A stretch of DNA of 64,000 bases, taken from Flavobacterium cellulosilyticum. Lineage in GTDB: Bacteria > Bacteroidota > Bacteroidia > Flavobacteriales > Flavobacteriaceae. Made by a program: the position numbers and the translations under genes. Positions within the stretch are counted from its first letter, which is position 1; every line of letters begins with the position of its first letter. Positions 1 through 8,944 of this stretch are shown one piece after another. The notes beneath the pieces were generated by a model. That model ran no database searches. It was not told the DNA's origin and saw nothing but the letters and a program-made list of their open reading frames with translations. Location: NCBI RefSeq assembly GCF_004349355.1, contig NZ_SMFK01000001.1, positions 186,001 through 250,000 of the forward strand, written 5' to 3'.

Positions 1-2111
1 CGACCTGCAAAAAAACCATATTCTAAAAACCGTTGGCTCAATGCCGAAAATTGATTGGTTGATTTGTTTTTTTCTTGATTATCTTCAAGTTTTAGACTCG
101 TTCCAATCCAGTTTTTATGGAAATTATATTTGACTTTAGATTGATTTCTAATAAATTTAGATACTGTGTTTGTGGAATTGCTATTTAAGAAACTCCCGTG
201 ATTTTGCAACATCCATTGATTCAATTTAAACGCTCCATTTAGTACAGAACGATTTCCGCTAAAGTTTTTGGAGAAATCGAGTTTTTCAAATTGATAAACC
301 AAACTTCCTTTTTCAGGCAAAACCATATTTAAACCGGATATTAAATAACTTTGATTTCCGATTGCTATAGTTTCTAAATTCCAATCACGGCTAAATTCAA
401 TGCTATTTAATCTTTCAACTGAACTGAAATTTTCTTGCACAAACTGATAATTTGCAAATGCATCAACTACCCATTTTTTTGAAAACAAGCGTTGTCGTGC
501 ATTTATTTTTGCAGCCAATCCTTGATTGTTAGCGTCGTCTATTCTCGAAAAAAGATTTTTATCATTGTTACTCAAACCTATTTCAAAGTCAATGGACGAT
601 TTCTCTGTTGGCGTATATTTACCCATAAAAGTAGCAACTTGAATTTTTATGGGGGCAATTAATGGAATAATTGGTTCGTAATTCCCTTGTGGAACGGAAT
701 TTAGAGGTTCAATATATTCGTATATTTTGCTGATTGTAGCGGAGTTTTTTAAGATGTAATTTCCTTTATTCGTGCCTATAAAATTAAACCGAACGTTAAA
801 TAATTCATCTTGTGGATTATTTGAATATTCGAAAATTTCAACTTGATTAACAATTCTTTTTTTATATAAAATTTTATTATCAGAATAGGAATCTAAATAG
901 GCTGATGGCGCAGTCATTAAATCAGGATTGTCACCAGCATTAGCTAAGATAAGAGCTTGATCTGTAGAAAGACTTTGTTGTAATGGCTGGTTTTTTAAAT
1001 CACTTTCCGAATACAAATAGCTGCCAAAACTCCATTTTTTGGCTTCATGACTACCACCTGCGTAGGTTACAAATCGGGTGAAATTTTGATTTGAATATTG
1101 GTATTCAATTGTAATTCGCATTTCCGATGTTATGGTATAAAGTGGTGTAAACAGTATTTCGCCAGCATTATAATCGATGGTGTAATCATTGTTTTCGCCT
1201 CTTTTCAAAAGAATTCCGTTCACATAAACCCTTTCTGATCCTGAAATAACAAGCACATACAATTCTCCCTTTTGACCTATTAATTTATAAGGACCTTGAT
1301 TTCCTTCTTGACCAATAAAATTGCTTTTAGCATATTGACCTTTAACCAATGCCGCTGATGCAAATATATTTGTCTTATTTTCTTCAGTTCCAAAGTCGAA
1401 ATTGGCAGTTATACCTTGCGCTTTTTTGTTGAAATTTAAAAACTGAGATTTCTTATTTTCGAGAAAGACATCACCAGCTCGAATATTCCATTGATTACTA
1501 AATAGCTCTATAAAAACATTATCAAATTGATCTAGTTTTTGAGAATATCCGCCATCTTGCAATGGTATATTGCTGTCTTGTAAAGAGGCTCTCAAACTTA
1601 CTTTTTCGGATAGTTTTCCTGTAATTTGCAAATCTAGATTGGAGGTCAAAACCGTATTTTGATTATTACCAATTGTGACACCTCGTGTGATACTTCCTGA
1701 AGTGTTTAATCCTTCAAAAGGGATGGTGTTTTTCTGGATATTGGTTTCAATATTGAACAAATTTTCATTACTAGCTTTATTACTTACTATCTGACTTGAG
1801 TCATAAATGTGGTATTCTTTAGTTAAAAATGCTGGTAATTTTAAATATTGAACAGTAATTGAATCTAAAGCAGCACCTTCTTTTAATAATAATATTCCTT
1901 TTTCGAAATTTATGGTATAAAAAGAGCTGTCTATTTGTGTATTATTTTTGTCTAATAAAACAAAATGATTGGTGTTAATGCTTTCTTTTTCAAGATAAAT
2001 AGTATCGAGAGTTCCTTTAATTTTCTTTGTTTTATACAGCGAATTTGTTTCTTGAGCTTGGAGCCCAGAAAAGAAGAGAAACACCAATAAAAGCAAGATA
2101 TTCTTAAGCAT
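1..2111 (-). CDS. Large secreted or outer-membrane protein, truncated by the window edge
   Basis: I translated this reading frame directly: it is open from the ATG at 2111 to the left edge, about 703 residues, with no stop inside the window. It begins with a Sec-type signal peptide (MLKNILLLLVFLFFSG, then LQAQE). The mature part is rich in alternating polar and aromatic residues, and segments such as GSITRGVTIGNNQN, LRASLQDSNIPLQDGGYSQ and WNIRAGDVFLE resemble large Bacteroidota proteins predicted to form outer-membrane beta-structure. I do not recognise a named family with confidence, and the C-terminus, where a sorting or barrel signal would lie, is missing. A TAnnTTTG box at 2134-2141 on the same strand supports the start. 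Function unknown; an envelope role is inference. Confidence 0.75.
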   Translation of the reverse strand, partial: MLKNILLLLVFLFFSGLQAQETNSLYKTKKIKGTLDTIYLEKESINTNHFVLLDKNNTQIDSSFYTINFEKGILLLKEGAALDSITVQYLKLPAFLTKEYHIYDSSQIVSNKASNENLFNIETNIQKNTIPFEGLNTSGSITRGVTIGNNQNTVLTSNLDLQITGKLSEKVSLRASLQDSNIPLQDGGYSQKLDQFDNVFIELFSNQWNIRAGDVFLENKKSQFLNFNKKAQGITANFDFGTEENKTNIFASAALVKGQYAKSNFIGQEGNQGPYKLIGQKGELYVLVISGSERVYVNGILLKRGENNDYTIDYNAGEILFTPLYTITSEMRITIEYQYSNQNFTRFVTYAGGSHEAKKWSFGSYLYSESDLKNQPLQQSLSTDQALILANAGDNPDLMTAPSAYLDSYSDNKILYKKRIVNQVEIFEYSNNPQDELFNVRFNFIGTNKGNYILKNSATISKIYEYIEPLNSVPQGNYEPIIPLIAPIKIQVATFMGKYTPTEKSSIDFEIGLSNNDKNLFSRIDDANNQGLAAKINARQRLFSKKWVVDAFANYQFVQENFSSVERLNSIEFSRDWNLETIAIGNQSYLISGLNMVLPEKGSLVYQFEKLDFSKNFSGNRSVLNGAFKLNQWMLQNHGSFLNSNSTNTVSKFIRNQSKVKYNFHKNWIGTSLKLEDNQEKNKSTNQFSALSQRFLEYGFFAG

Positions 2112-2133
2112 AAATACATAAACTTTAAAGTTT

Positions 2134-2141
2134 CAAAAGTA
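2134..2141 (-). promoter_or_regulatory. -7 promoter element TACTTTTG
   Basis: On the minus strand this reads TACTTTTG, a match to the Bacteroidota -7 consensus TAnnTTTG, 22 nt upstream of the ATG at 2111. It would give a leader of about 18 nt for the large envelope protein. Confidence 0.55.
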
Positions 2142-2195
2142 GTATTTATATTTGGGAAATAGTAATGGGGGAATTTGGAGTTTGAAATGAATTAA

Positions 2196-2243
2196 TAAAA
2201 AAAACGCAAATTCACAAATTATTAAAATATGCGAATCTGCAGT
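2196..2243 (-). terminator. Hairpin, possible second terminator after aspartokinase
   Basis: On the minus strand GCAGATTCGC pairs imperfectly with GTGAATTTGCG and is followed by a run of eight T. The sequence resembles the stronger hairpin at 2409-2459, so the two look like tandem copies of one element. The loop is long, so termination activity is uncertain. Confidence 0.4.
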
Positions 2244-2408
2244 AAATTATTTTATTTTTTCTAACCGAATTTCATTTTGTCTAACGGAATCAATGAATTT
2301 TTTTAAAACGGTACTATTGTAGAAGTCTAGACATTGCATTAAATATAATAGCTAAAACAAATCTTATAGTTTCTTTCTTAAATGTATCTTTTTTATTTGT
2401 GTTAAAAT

Positions 2409-2459
2409 GATAAAAAAACCGCCAATTCTCAAATTTAAAAATCTGCGAATTTGCGGTCT
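2409..2459 (-). terminator. Rho-independent terminator of the aspartokinase gene
   Basis: Arms CCGC(A)AATTC and GAATT(G)GCGG on the minus strand are followed by seven T. It lies 21 nt past the stop of the aspartokinase gene. The gap 2112-2479 otherwise holds only the sibling hairpin at 2196-2243 and the promoter of the next gene. Confidence 0.65.
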
Positions 2460-2479
2460 AATTATTAAAAATAGAAAGA

Positions 2480-3736
2480 CTAGTTTTCCTTCGTTACAAT
2501 TTGCATTGTTTCCGTTCCAACTTGTTTTAGCAAAACCGTTTTTCCTTCTTCTACCGTATGCGCTGCTTTGTCATCGGAATGTCGAATGGTATAAAGCGTT
2601 ACATTTTCGGTGAAATCTACTTTGAATTTTTTAGATAAAATGGAGTTTAATTCCTTGAAATTTCCAAATTTATCCTCCACACAAACAGAAAAACTAATTG
2701 CAGAATTCTGAATCAAGTTTACTTTTAGCTTGAATTGGTGAAACAATCCAAAAATTTCACTGATGTTTTCTTCCATTATGAATGAAAAATCTATGGAGGA
2801 AAGTGAAATTAATAACTGTTCTCTTTTTACAATAAAACAAGGCATAAATGGTTCTAAAGTGGACCCTTTTGACACACTAGTTCCAGGTAATAACGGATTG
2901 ATAAATGATTTTACATACAAAGGAATTTCCTTTTTTTGTAGCGGTTGCAAGGTTTTCGGGTGAATTACCGTTGCGCCATAAAAAGCCAATTCGATAGCTT
3001 CACGATACGAAATTTGGTTTAACAAACTTGCGTTTTCAAAGTAACGTGGATCGGCATTCATAACCCCTGGTACATCTTTCCAGATGGTTACACTTTCAGC
3101 ATTGATGCAATATGCAAATATAGCTGCAGTATAATCGGAACCTTCACGACCTAAAGTTGTGGTGAAATTATTTTCATCAGAACCCAAGAATCCTTGAGTG
3201 ACGTTTAGAATTTTTCTCTTTACATTTTTAGAAATGTTAGCTTGAGTTAATTCCCAATCTACTTCGGCATCTCTATAATTGGCATTCGTTTTAATGAAAT
3301 TCCTAACATCAAGCCATTGTGTTTTGATCCCCATATAAGACATGAAATGACTCAAAATGGTAGTCGATATCAATTCGCCATAACTCACAATTTGGTCGTA
3401 AACAAAATCATAATTTGGCGATTTATTATGGATTAAAAAATATTCTAATTCCAAAAACTGAGTATTTACCGCAGCAAAAACTTCATTTTTATCATCTTCG
3501 AATAAATCCAATAGGATTTGATTGTGGTATTTTTTTATTTCTTGTACAGAGGATTTTAATTCATCTGATTTGTCAAAATAATTTTTAATTACTATTTCAA
3601 GTGCATTTGTAGTTTTCCCCATTGCTGAAACAACCAACAAAACATCTTCATAACCTGCTTTTAGTAAAACGTCATAAACGTTTTTAATTCCTGCGGCATC
3701 TTTTACTGATGCACCTCCAAATTTGAATATTCTCAT
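2480..3736 (-). CDS. Aspartate kinase (monofunctional, aspartokinase family)
   Basis: Phosphorylates L-aspartate to aspartyl phosphate, the first step toward lysine, threonine, methionine and diaminopimelate. The 418-residue protein starts with the kinase signature KFGGASVKDA (residues about 5-14). It carries LVVSAMGKTT near 35-44 and the substrate and nucleotide region around GREGSDYTAA, WKDVPGVMNADPR and GATVIHPKTLQPL. The C-terminal 120 residues have the length of the usual paired ACT regulatory domains but look diverged, so feedback control by lysine or threonine cannot be read from sequence. It stands alone on the minus strand and is followed by a clear terminator. A Bacteroidota genome normally has several aspartokinase paralogues, including ThrA fusions, so I assign no letter to this copy. 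Confidence 0.9.
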   Translation of the reverse strand: MRIFKFGGASVKDAAGIKNVYDVLLKAGYEDVLLVVSAMGKTTNALEIVIKNYFDKSDELKSSVQEIKKYHNQILLDLFEDDKNEVFAAVNTQFLELEYFLIHNKSPNYDFVYDQIVSYGELISTTILSHFMSYMGIKTQWLDVRNFIKTNANYRDAEVDWELTQANISKNVKRKILNVTQGFLGSDENNFTTTLGREGSDYTAAIFAYCINAESVTIWKDVPGVMNADPRYFENASLLNQISYREAIELAFYGATVIHPKTLQPLQKKEIPLYVKSFINPLLPGTSVSKGSTLEPFMPCFIVKREQLLISLSSIDFSFIMEENISEIFGLFHQFKLKVNLIQNSAISFSVCVEDKFGNFKELNSILSKKFKVDFTENVTLYTIRHSDDKAAHTVEEGKTVLLKQVGTETMQIVTKEN

Positions 3737-3895
3737 TTTAAATTAAGATTTCAGATTCCAGATTCCAGATTAACATTTGAAATTTGAAAGCGATTTATTT
3801 ATTATGTTTATTTAACTTTTTGTAACTATTTAATCCTTATTTTTTGGATTTGTACACTCTATCAACTCTAAACCACCTATGTTTTTCCAGTTTTG

Positions 3896-3930
3896 GCTCC
3901 CTCTCTTTTGGAGAAGGTCGAGGAGAGGAT
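3896..3930. repeat. Dispersed CTCCCTCTC..GAGGAGAG-type repeat
   Basis: Just past the GNAT stop codon lies a purine/pyrimidine-asymmetric stretch with CTCCCTCTC and TTGGAGAAGGTCGAGGAGAG, which can fold on itself. From general knowledge, similar sequences occur repeatedly between genes in Flavobacterium genomes. Assignment as a repeat rests on that recollection because only one copy lies in this window. Confidence 0.35.
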
Positions 3931-4410
3931 TTATCTCAATTTATTTTCAATAAAATAATCAATTGCTGCTTCGTCCATTTGTGCAACTTTCCAATCCACT
4001 AGTACTTTTGCTCCCGACTTTTCATAAAAATCGATTGCAGGCGTATTCCAATCTAAAACATTCCATTCAATTCTTCGAACACCTTCTTTTTTGCCTTCTT
4101 TTATAATTTCAGAATAAAGTGCATACCCTACTCCACTTCCGCGCATTTTTTGTTTCACCACTAAATCTTCTAAATGAATCGTTTTTCCTTTCCAAGTAGA
4201 GTAACGATTGTAAAACAAAGCAATTCCAACAATTTCAGTATCAACTTCAGCAACAAATACTTTAAATAAGGGTATTTGACCAAAACCATCTCGAATTAAA
4301 TCATCAACAGTAATTAAAACGGCATTTGGCTCATTTTCAAAAACAGCTAATTCTTGAATAAGTTCTAAAACGGCTTCCATGTCTCTTAATGTTCCTTTTC
4401 TTATAATCAT
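3931..4410 (-). CDS. GNAT family N-acetyltransferase (SSAT-like)
   Basis: A 159-residue single-domain acyl-CoA N-acetyltransferase. The acetyl-CoA pyrophosphate-binding loop is KMRGSGVGYALY (about residues 88-99). It is preceded by the strand IHLEDLVV and followed by the strand RRIEWNVLDWNTPAIDFYEKSGA, which is typical of the diamine (spermidine/spermine) acetyltransferase-like branch. The real substrate, whether polyamine, amino acid or another amine, cannot be fixed from sequence. It is transcribed alone, divergent from fbp. The start is the first ATG in the frame and gives the canonical N-terminus MIIRKGTLRDMEAV. Confidence 0.85.
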   Translation of the reverse strand: MIIRKGTLRDMEAVLELIQELAVFENEPNAVLITVDDLIRDGFGQIPLFKVFVAEVDTEIVGIALFYNRYSTWKGKTIHLEDLVVKQKMRGSGVGYALYSEIIKEGKKEGVRRIEWNVLDWNTPAIDFYEKSGAKVLVDWKVAQMDEAAIDYFIENKLR

Positions 4411-4469
4411 AAACTGAAATATTTCTATAGATTCGTCAAAATAAAATGATTTCCTCTAAAATAGAGGAC

Positions 4470-4477
4470 TATATTTG
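4470..4477 (+). promoter_or_regulatory. -7 promoter element TATATTTG upstream of fbp
   Basis: TATATTTG matches TAnnTTTG, about 100 nt upstream of the fbp ATG. A second near-match, GATATTTG at 4539-4546, with a TTG 23 bp further up at 4513-4515, would give a leader of about 25 nt. Either or both could drive fbp. Confidence 0.45.
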
Positions 4478-4576
4478 GCAAATATACAATACTGTATGAG
4501 TAACTAGAATTTTTGTAAATCATTTTCACAAAAAAACCGATATTTGTGACTTCAAACCAACTACAACGATATCATT

Positions 4577-5596
4577 ATGGAAGAACGCAATATAACTTTA
4601 GGAGAATTTATCATTGAAAACCAGAATGCCTTTCAATATTCGTCTGGCGAATTGTCAAGAATCTTTAATTCGATTCGATTAGCAGCCAAAGTAGTTAACT
4701 ACAAAGTAAACAAAGCAGGTTTAGTAGATATCGTTGGAGCTGCTGGCGAACAAAACATTCAAGGAGAAGATCAGCAAAAATTGGATGTATATGCCAATGA
4801 GATTTTTATTCAAACCTTAATTAATCGTGAGATTGTTTGTGGTATTGCTTCAGAAGAAAACGATGATTTTATAACGGTCGCAGGAAGTGATAATGGTCAT
4901 AATAATAAATATGTAGTATTGATGGATCCTCTTGACGGATCTTCTAACATAGATGTAAACGTTTCGGTAGGAACTATTTTTTCAGTTTATCGAAGAATTT
5001 CTCCAATAGGAACTCCAGTCACGATTGAAGATTTTTTACAACCGGGAATCAATCAAGTTGCTGCAGGATATGTAATTTACGGAACCTCTACAATGATTGT
5101 TTATACTACAGGTTTTGGCGTAAACGGTTTTACATTAAACCCTGCCATTGGTACTTTTTACCTTTCGCATCCCAACATGCAGTTTCCAAAAGACGGAAAT
5201 ATTTATTCTATCAATGAAGGAAATTATGTTCATTTTCCTCAAGGCGTAAAAGATTATATCAAATATTGCCAATTTGAAGAAGAAGATAGACCGTACACCT
5301 CCAGATACATTGGAAGTTTAGTTTCAGACATTCATAGAAACATGATTAAAGGAGGTATTTATATTTATCCTACTAGTACCAAAGCGCCAAAAGGAAAATT
5401 ACGTTTACTTTATGAATGCAATCCAATAGCATTCATAGTAGAACAAGCAGGTGGAAAAGGATCTGATGGATTTAATAGAATAATGGAAATTCAGCCAACG
5501 GAATTACACGAAAGAGTTCCATTCTTTTGCGGAAGTAATAACATGGTAGAAAAAGCTGAAGAATTTATGATGAAAGCAAAATTGAGCAAATACTAA
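4577..5596 (+). CDS. fbp: Fructose-1,6-bisphosphatase, class I
   Basis: Hydrolyses fructose 1,6-bisphosphate to fructose 6-phosphate in gluconeogenesis. At 339 residues it has the normal length for class I FBPase. The metal and phosphate site DPLDGSSN is at residues 117-124, the acidic residues of SEENDD at about 92-97, and [12 protein letters not shown] and GGIYIYPT form the substrate pocket. The C-terminal [16 protein letters not shown] is also conserved. The gene is monocistronic: it is preceded by TAnnTTTG-like boxes and followed by a bidirectional hairpin at 5621-5655. The start at 4577 gives [11 protein letters not shown], which fits the family N-terminus. Confidence 0.97.
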   Translation: MEERNITLGEFIIENQNAFQYSSGELSRIFNSIRLAAKVVNYKVNKAGLVDIVGAAGEQNIQGEDQQKLDVYANEIFIQTLINREIVCGIASEENDDFITVAGSDNGHNNKYVVLMDPLDGSSNIDVNVSVGTIFSVYRRISPIGTPVTIEDFLQPGINQVAAGYVIYGTSTMIVYTTGFGVNGFTLNPAIGTFYLSHPNMQFPKDGNIYSINEGNYVHFPQGVKDYIKYCQFEEEDRPYTSRYIGSLVSDIHRNMIKGGIYIYPTSTKAPKGKLRLLYECNPIAFIVEQAGGKGSDGFNRIMEIQPTELHERVPFFCGSNNMVEKAEEFMMKAKLSKY

Positions 5597-5620
5597 AAAA
5601 ACTTCAATTCTTTAAATAAA

Positions 5621-5655
5621 AAAACATCCCAAATAGTTTAACATTTGGGATGTTT
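5621..5655. terminator. Bidirectional terminator between fbp and the TerB-like gene
   Basis: AAACATCCCAAAT and ATTTGGGATGTTT form a perfect 13-bp stem with an 8-nt loop. A-rich sequence on the left and T-rich on the right let it act for both converging genes. Confidence 0.75.
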
Positions 5656-5702
5656 GTATGAACGTCTAAAAGCAATATTGAACTTTAGAACAGCCTTTTA
5701 CT

Positions 5703-6134
5703 TTACTTATTCATGTTTTCCATTTCGTAAATAAAAGTATCTAAGTCTACTTTCCCATCTACTAACACTAGGGCTTTGTCTACAATATAATTGACATTCT
5801 CTGGCGTAAAGCCTAAAGCGATACCAAATTTTCTTAATAAATCGTCTTGTTTATCTCCTAAATGATGATCAATATGAACCATTCTAGCTAAGTCATATAA
5901 ACGTTCTAATCTATGGATACGAAGGTACGGAGGGTTTATAGCATATTTTTGAGGGTTTTCCAATATCTCTTTATATTCTTCTTCTGAAATATCTAGATTT
6001 CTGGCAAGTTTGTCTAAAAAAACTTTTTCCTCTAGGGCAAGTATCCCATCAGCTAAAGCAACACGAGCAATTGCCGAAAAATGACCCTTGTTTCGATGTT
6101 TAAATTCGTTATCAAATAATTCTGCGATTGACAT
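5703..6134 (-). CDS. TerB-like (tellurite-resistance TerB domain) protein
   Basis: A 143-residue all-helical cytoplasmic protein that resembles the TerB/DjlA-N fold. It contains the characteristic segments HFSAIARVALADGILALEE (about residues 18-36) and acidic residues placed as in the TerB metal-binding pocket, followed by a second helical half with HIDHHLGDKQ. Family members are associated with membrane stress and chemical-resistance modules, but single TerB proteins of this kind are widespread in Bacteroidota without a known role. No other ter genes (TerC, TerD, TerZ) are nearby, so I make no tellurite claim. It converges on fbp and shares its terminator. Confidence 0.7.
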   Translation of the reverse strand: MSIAELFDNEFKHRNKGHFSAIARVALADGILALEEKVFLDKLARNLDISEEEYKEILENPQKYAINPPYLRIHRLERLYDLARMVHIDHHLGDKQDDLLRKFGIALGFTPENVNYIVDKALVLVDGKVDLDTFIYEMENMNK

Positions 6135-6295
6135 AATGTTTTGGTTTAAATGATTTAGATAAAGATAAATGTTTTTTTGAAACTTATCAAATATTAAGGC
6201 TACTGTTTTCTGTCTTTTCCTACTTTTTTAATTGAATAAAAACATCAAAAATGGTTTTTAACAATCTCTATTTAATCTTATTTCAAAATAAATTG

Positions 6296-6303
6296 TAAGT
6301 TTG
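6296..6303 (+). promoter_or_regulatory. -7 promoter element TAAGTTTG that decides the HupE/UreJ start
   Basis: TAAGTTTG fits TAnnTTTG and overlaps the in-frame TTG at 6301. Transcription would begin about 6308, so that TTG cannot be the start and the ATG at 6334 is preferred. Confidence 0.6.
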
Positions 6304-6333
6304 ACAACCCCTAATCTTAATAACTATTTTACT

Positions 6334-6927
6334 ATGTCAGAATTTTGGATTTTTTTCGAAAAAGGATTAAGACACATTCTAAATATATATGCTTACGACC
6401 ACATTCTGTTTTTAATTGCTTTGACTGTTCCTTTCGCTTTTAAGGACTGGAAAAGATTGTTGCTTTTAGTCTCCATTTTTACTTTAGGTCATTCATTAGC
6501 CCTGTTGTTATCCGTTTATGGAGTGATTTACATAAAAGGTAATTTGGTAGAGTTATTAATTCCAATTACCATTCTTATTGTCGCTTTATTCCATCTTTTT
6601 ACAGCAGGGAAATCTTCAAAAAAAGAGAGTATTAGTGTGATTTTGTTTGTGACTTTGTTTTTTGGAATAATACACGGATTGGGCTTTGCCGGTTATTTTA
6701 AAACAATATTAACAGGTTCACCACAATCTAAATTGTTACCTTTGCTTGAATTTGCATTGGGTATAGAAGCATCGCAAATCATAGTCGTTTTTGTGGTTTT
6801 AATTCTTTCCTATATTGTTCAAACGGTTTTCCGATTTTCCAAAAGAGATTGGACATTAGTAATGTCCTCTTTTGTAATTGGCGTTGTGTTACCGTTGATA
6901 GTCCAAAGTAAAATTTGGCTTAGATAA
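6334..6927 (+). CDS. HupE/UreJ-like membrane protein
   Basis: A 197-residue polytopic membrane protein starting MSEFWIFFEKGLRHIL. Membrane segments are separated by short loops: DHILFLIALTVPFAF, LLLLVSIFTLGHSLALLLS, VELLIPITILIVALFHLF, ILFVTLFFGIIHGLGFAGYF, ASQIIVVFVVLILSYIV and VMSSFVIGVVLPLIV. The histidines in GLRHIL, YDHILF, LGHSLA and FGIIHGLGFA are the conserved ones of the HupE/UreJ family, whose classical members are thought to move nickel or cobalt. Flavobacterial relatives occur without hydrogenase or urease, so the substrate is open. It is the first gene of a tight three-gene unit: the dCMP deaminase starts 8 nt later and the protease follows directly. The ATG was chosen because a -7 box overlaps the upstream TTG. 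Confidence 0.75.
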   Translation: MSEFWIFFEKGLRHILNIYAYDHILFLIALTVPFAFKDWKRLLLLVSIFTLGHSLALLLSVYGVIYIKGNLVELLIPITILIVALFHLFTAGKSSKKESISVILFVTLFFGIIHGLGFAGYFKTILTGSPQSKLLPLLEFALGIEASQIIVVFVVLILSYIVQTVFRFSKRDWTLVMSSFVIGVVLPLIVQSKIWLR

Positions 6928-6935
6928 ATTAAATT

Positions 6936-7364
6936 ATGGAAAAGAAAAAATTGAATAAATACGATAAAGCGTATCTTAGAATTGCAAAAGAATGGAGTCT
7001 TTTGTCGTATTGCAAACGAAAACAAGTTGGAGCTATAATTGTTAGAGATCGTATGATAATTTCTGACGGTTATAATGGAACTCCTTCTGGCTTTGAAAAC
7101 TGTTGCGAGGACGAAGCTGGACTTACCAATTGGTATGTACTTCATGCAGAGGCAAACGCAATTCTAAAAGTGGCGCGCTCAACACAAACCTGTGATGGAG
7201 CAACATTATATATAACCCTTTCCCCATGTAAAGAATGCAGTAAATTAATTCATCAATCGGGAATTAAAAGAGTGGTGTATCAATTGGGATATAGAGACAC
7301 ATCAGGAATTGATTTTCTTGCAAAAGCAGGTGTTATCGTTGAACAAATTGAAGTTTTGGAATAA
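6936..7364 (+). CDS. dCMP deaminase (ComEB-like cytidine/deoxycytidylate deaminase)
   Basis: A zinc-dependent deaminase that converts dCMP to dUMP and so feeds dTMP synthesis. The 142-residue protein has the zinc ligands and catalytic glutamate in HAEANAI (about residues 71-77) and the second zinc motif PCKECS (about 97-102). The N-terminal sequence YLRIAKEWSLLSYCKRKQVGAIIV and the substrate loop DGYNGTPSGFENC are specific to the dCMP deaminase branch rather than to cytosine or adenosine deaminases. It is the middle gene of the HupE-like - deaminase - S41 protease unit, and its stop codon abuts the next ATG. Confidence 0.92.
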   Translation: MEKKKLNKYDKAYLRIAKEWSLLSYCKRKQVGAIIVRDRMIISDGYNGTPSGFENCCEDEAGLTNWYVLHAEANAILKVARSTQTCDGATLYITLSPCKECSKLIHQSGIKRVVYQLGYRDTSGIDFLAKAGVIVEQIEVLE

Positions 7365-8933
7365 ATGAAAATTAATTCGAAATATTTTGCGATACTCATT
7401 TTTACTGTTCTTGCCTTTGGTATACTTTTGGGCGGATGGCTTAATTTCCCCAATCAACACACTTATTTAGTAAAGAACAATGCTAAAAACAAACTGGGAA
7501 AAATCATTGATTTTATTGATAATGAGTATGTAGACAGCATAAACAATGACACTATTATCAATAAAGCTATAATAAATTTATTGGACCAACTTGATCCTCA
7601 TTCTGTTTACATACAACCAAATAAACAAGTTGAATTCGCCGAAAACATGAAAGGTGATTTTGTGGGAATTGGCGTTAATTTTTATATTTTAAATGATTCT
7701 GTGGCAATTGTTAAAACGCTAGAAAATGGTCCATCAGAGAAAGCCGGAATTAAAGCAGGTGACAGAATACTGTATGCAGATCAAACAAAATTATTTGGAC
7801 GAAAACTACCAATAGACAGTCTTTTTTCTAAATTTAAAGGAATAGAAGGATCTGAAGTTACGCTGACTGTTTATAGAAAATCAACGCATAAAGAATTAAA
7901 AATTAAAATAAAACGAGGTATAATACCTATTAAAAGTGTTGATGCTGCAATTTTATTTAATAAACATACCGCTTATATCAAAATCAATCGATTTGCCGAA
8001 AACACTTACGATGAGTTTATAAAAGCCTTAACACGATTAAAAGAAATGGGTGCGAAGTCATTAATTATTGATCTTCGAAATAATGGAGGAGGATATTTAA
8101 ACCAAGCCGTTTTTATAGCAGATGAATTATTAAAAGACAGACAATTAATTGTTTTTACCAAAAGCAAAAAAGGTGTTACTAAAAAAATATATGCAACAAA
8201 AAAGGGAATTTTCGAATCTGGAAAAGTAATTCTATTTATAAATGAAAACAGCGCATCAGCAAGTGAGATTCTAGCCGGAGCGATTCAAGATAACGATAGA
8301 GGAACTATCGTAGGAAGACGTTCATATGGAAAAGGACTAGTTCAAAGAGAAATGGATTTTGAAGATGGATCGGCTGTTCGATTGACAATTGCCAGATATT
8401 ATACACCTACAGGTCGTTCCATTCAAAAAACGTATTCAAGTGGTAATGCAGATTATTATAAAGAAACTGGCTCCCGTTTTAATAATGGGGAATTGTACCA
8501 TAAAGACAGTATAAAAACACCAATTACCCCAAAGTATAAAACGCCAAATGGCAGGGTTGTATATGGTGGTGGCGGTATTGTTCCAGATATATTTGTGCCA
8601 ATCGAACTCGAACATGGTAATGAAAACTCTGTAAACTTATTAGAATTGGGTGTTCTAAGTAATTTTGTTTTTGAACAGTTGGATAAAGATAGAGGTGCTT
8701 TTACAAATTTGACTTTTGATCAATGTATGGATAAAATCAATTCGAGTGATTTGTATTTTAATTTGTTTCAAAAATACATTTTGAAATATAGAATGGATTT
8801 GAATATCAAAAATAATAAAGCAATTGTGAAGCGTTATCTTTCGGCAGAATTTGCAGGTCAATTATATAATGAAAGTAAATTTTATGAAGTCCTATTAAAA
8901 AATGATGCCATGATGAAAGCGGTAATAAAGTAA
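7365..8933 (+). CDS. S41 family C-terminal processing peptidase (CtpA-like)
   Basis: A periplasmic serine protease of 522 residues. It has an N-terminal membrane anchor or signal sequence (YFAILIFTVLAFGILLGGWL), then the tail-protease helical region with LLDQLDPHSVYI. A PDZ domain begins near FVGIGVNFYI and includes GPSEKAGIKAGDRIL. The S41 catalytic domain has SLIIDLRNNGGGYL and the nucleophile region NENSASASEILAGAIQDN, with the catalytic lysine in RRSYGKGLVQ. Such enzymes trim or degrade envelope proteins at their C-termini. Translation probably couples to the preceding deaminase because there is no gap. The C-terminal 100 residues are a less conserved extension common to Bacteroidota homologues. 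Confidence 0.93.
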   Translation: MKINSKYFAILIFTVLAFGILLGGWLNFPNQHTYLVKNNAKNKLGKIIDFIDNEYVDSINNDTIINKAIINLLDQLDPHSVYIQPNKQVEFAENMKGDFVGIGVNFYILNDSVAIVKTLENGPSEKAGIKAGDRILYADQTKLFGRKLPIDSLFSKFKGIEGSEVTLTVYRKSTHKELKIKIKRGIIPIKSVDAAILFNKHTAYIKINRFAENTYDEFIKALTRLKEMGAKSLIIDLRNNGGGYLNQAVFIADELLKDRQLIVFTKSKKGVTKKIYATKKGIFESGKVILFINENSASASEILAGAIQDNDRGTIVGRRSYGKGLVQREMDFEDGSAVRLTIARYYTPTGRSIQKTYSSGNADYYKETGSRFNNGELYHKDSIKTPITPKYKTPNGRVVYGGGGIVPDIFVPIELEHGNENSVNLLELGVLSNFVFEQLDKDRGAFTNLTFDQCMDKINSSDLYFNLFQKYILKYRMDLNIKNNKAIVKRYLSAEFAGQLYNESKFYEVLLKNDAMMKAVIK

Positions 8934-8944
8934 AATAATTGAAT

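Noticed and set aside
5703..6134. Tellurite resistance role for the TerB-like gene
   Set aside because: No TerC, TerD, TerZ or related genes lie nearby, and isolated TerB-like proteins are common without that phenotype.
6301..6333. TTG start for the HupE/UreJ-like protein
   Set aside because: The TTG is part of the -7 box TAAGTTTG (6296-6303) and would lie upstream of the transcription start.
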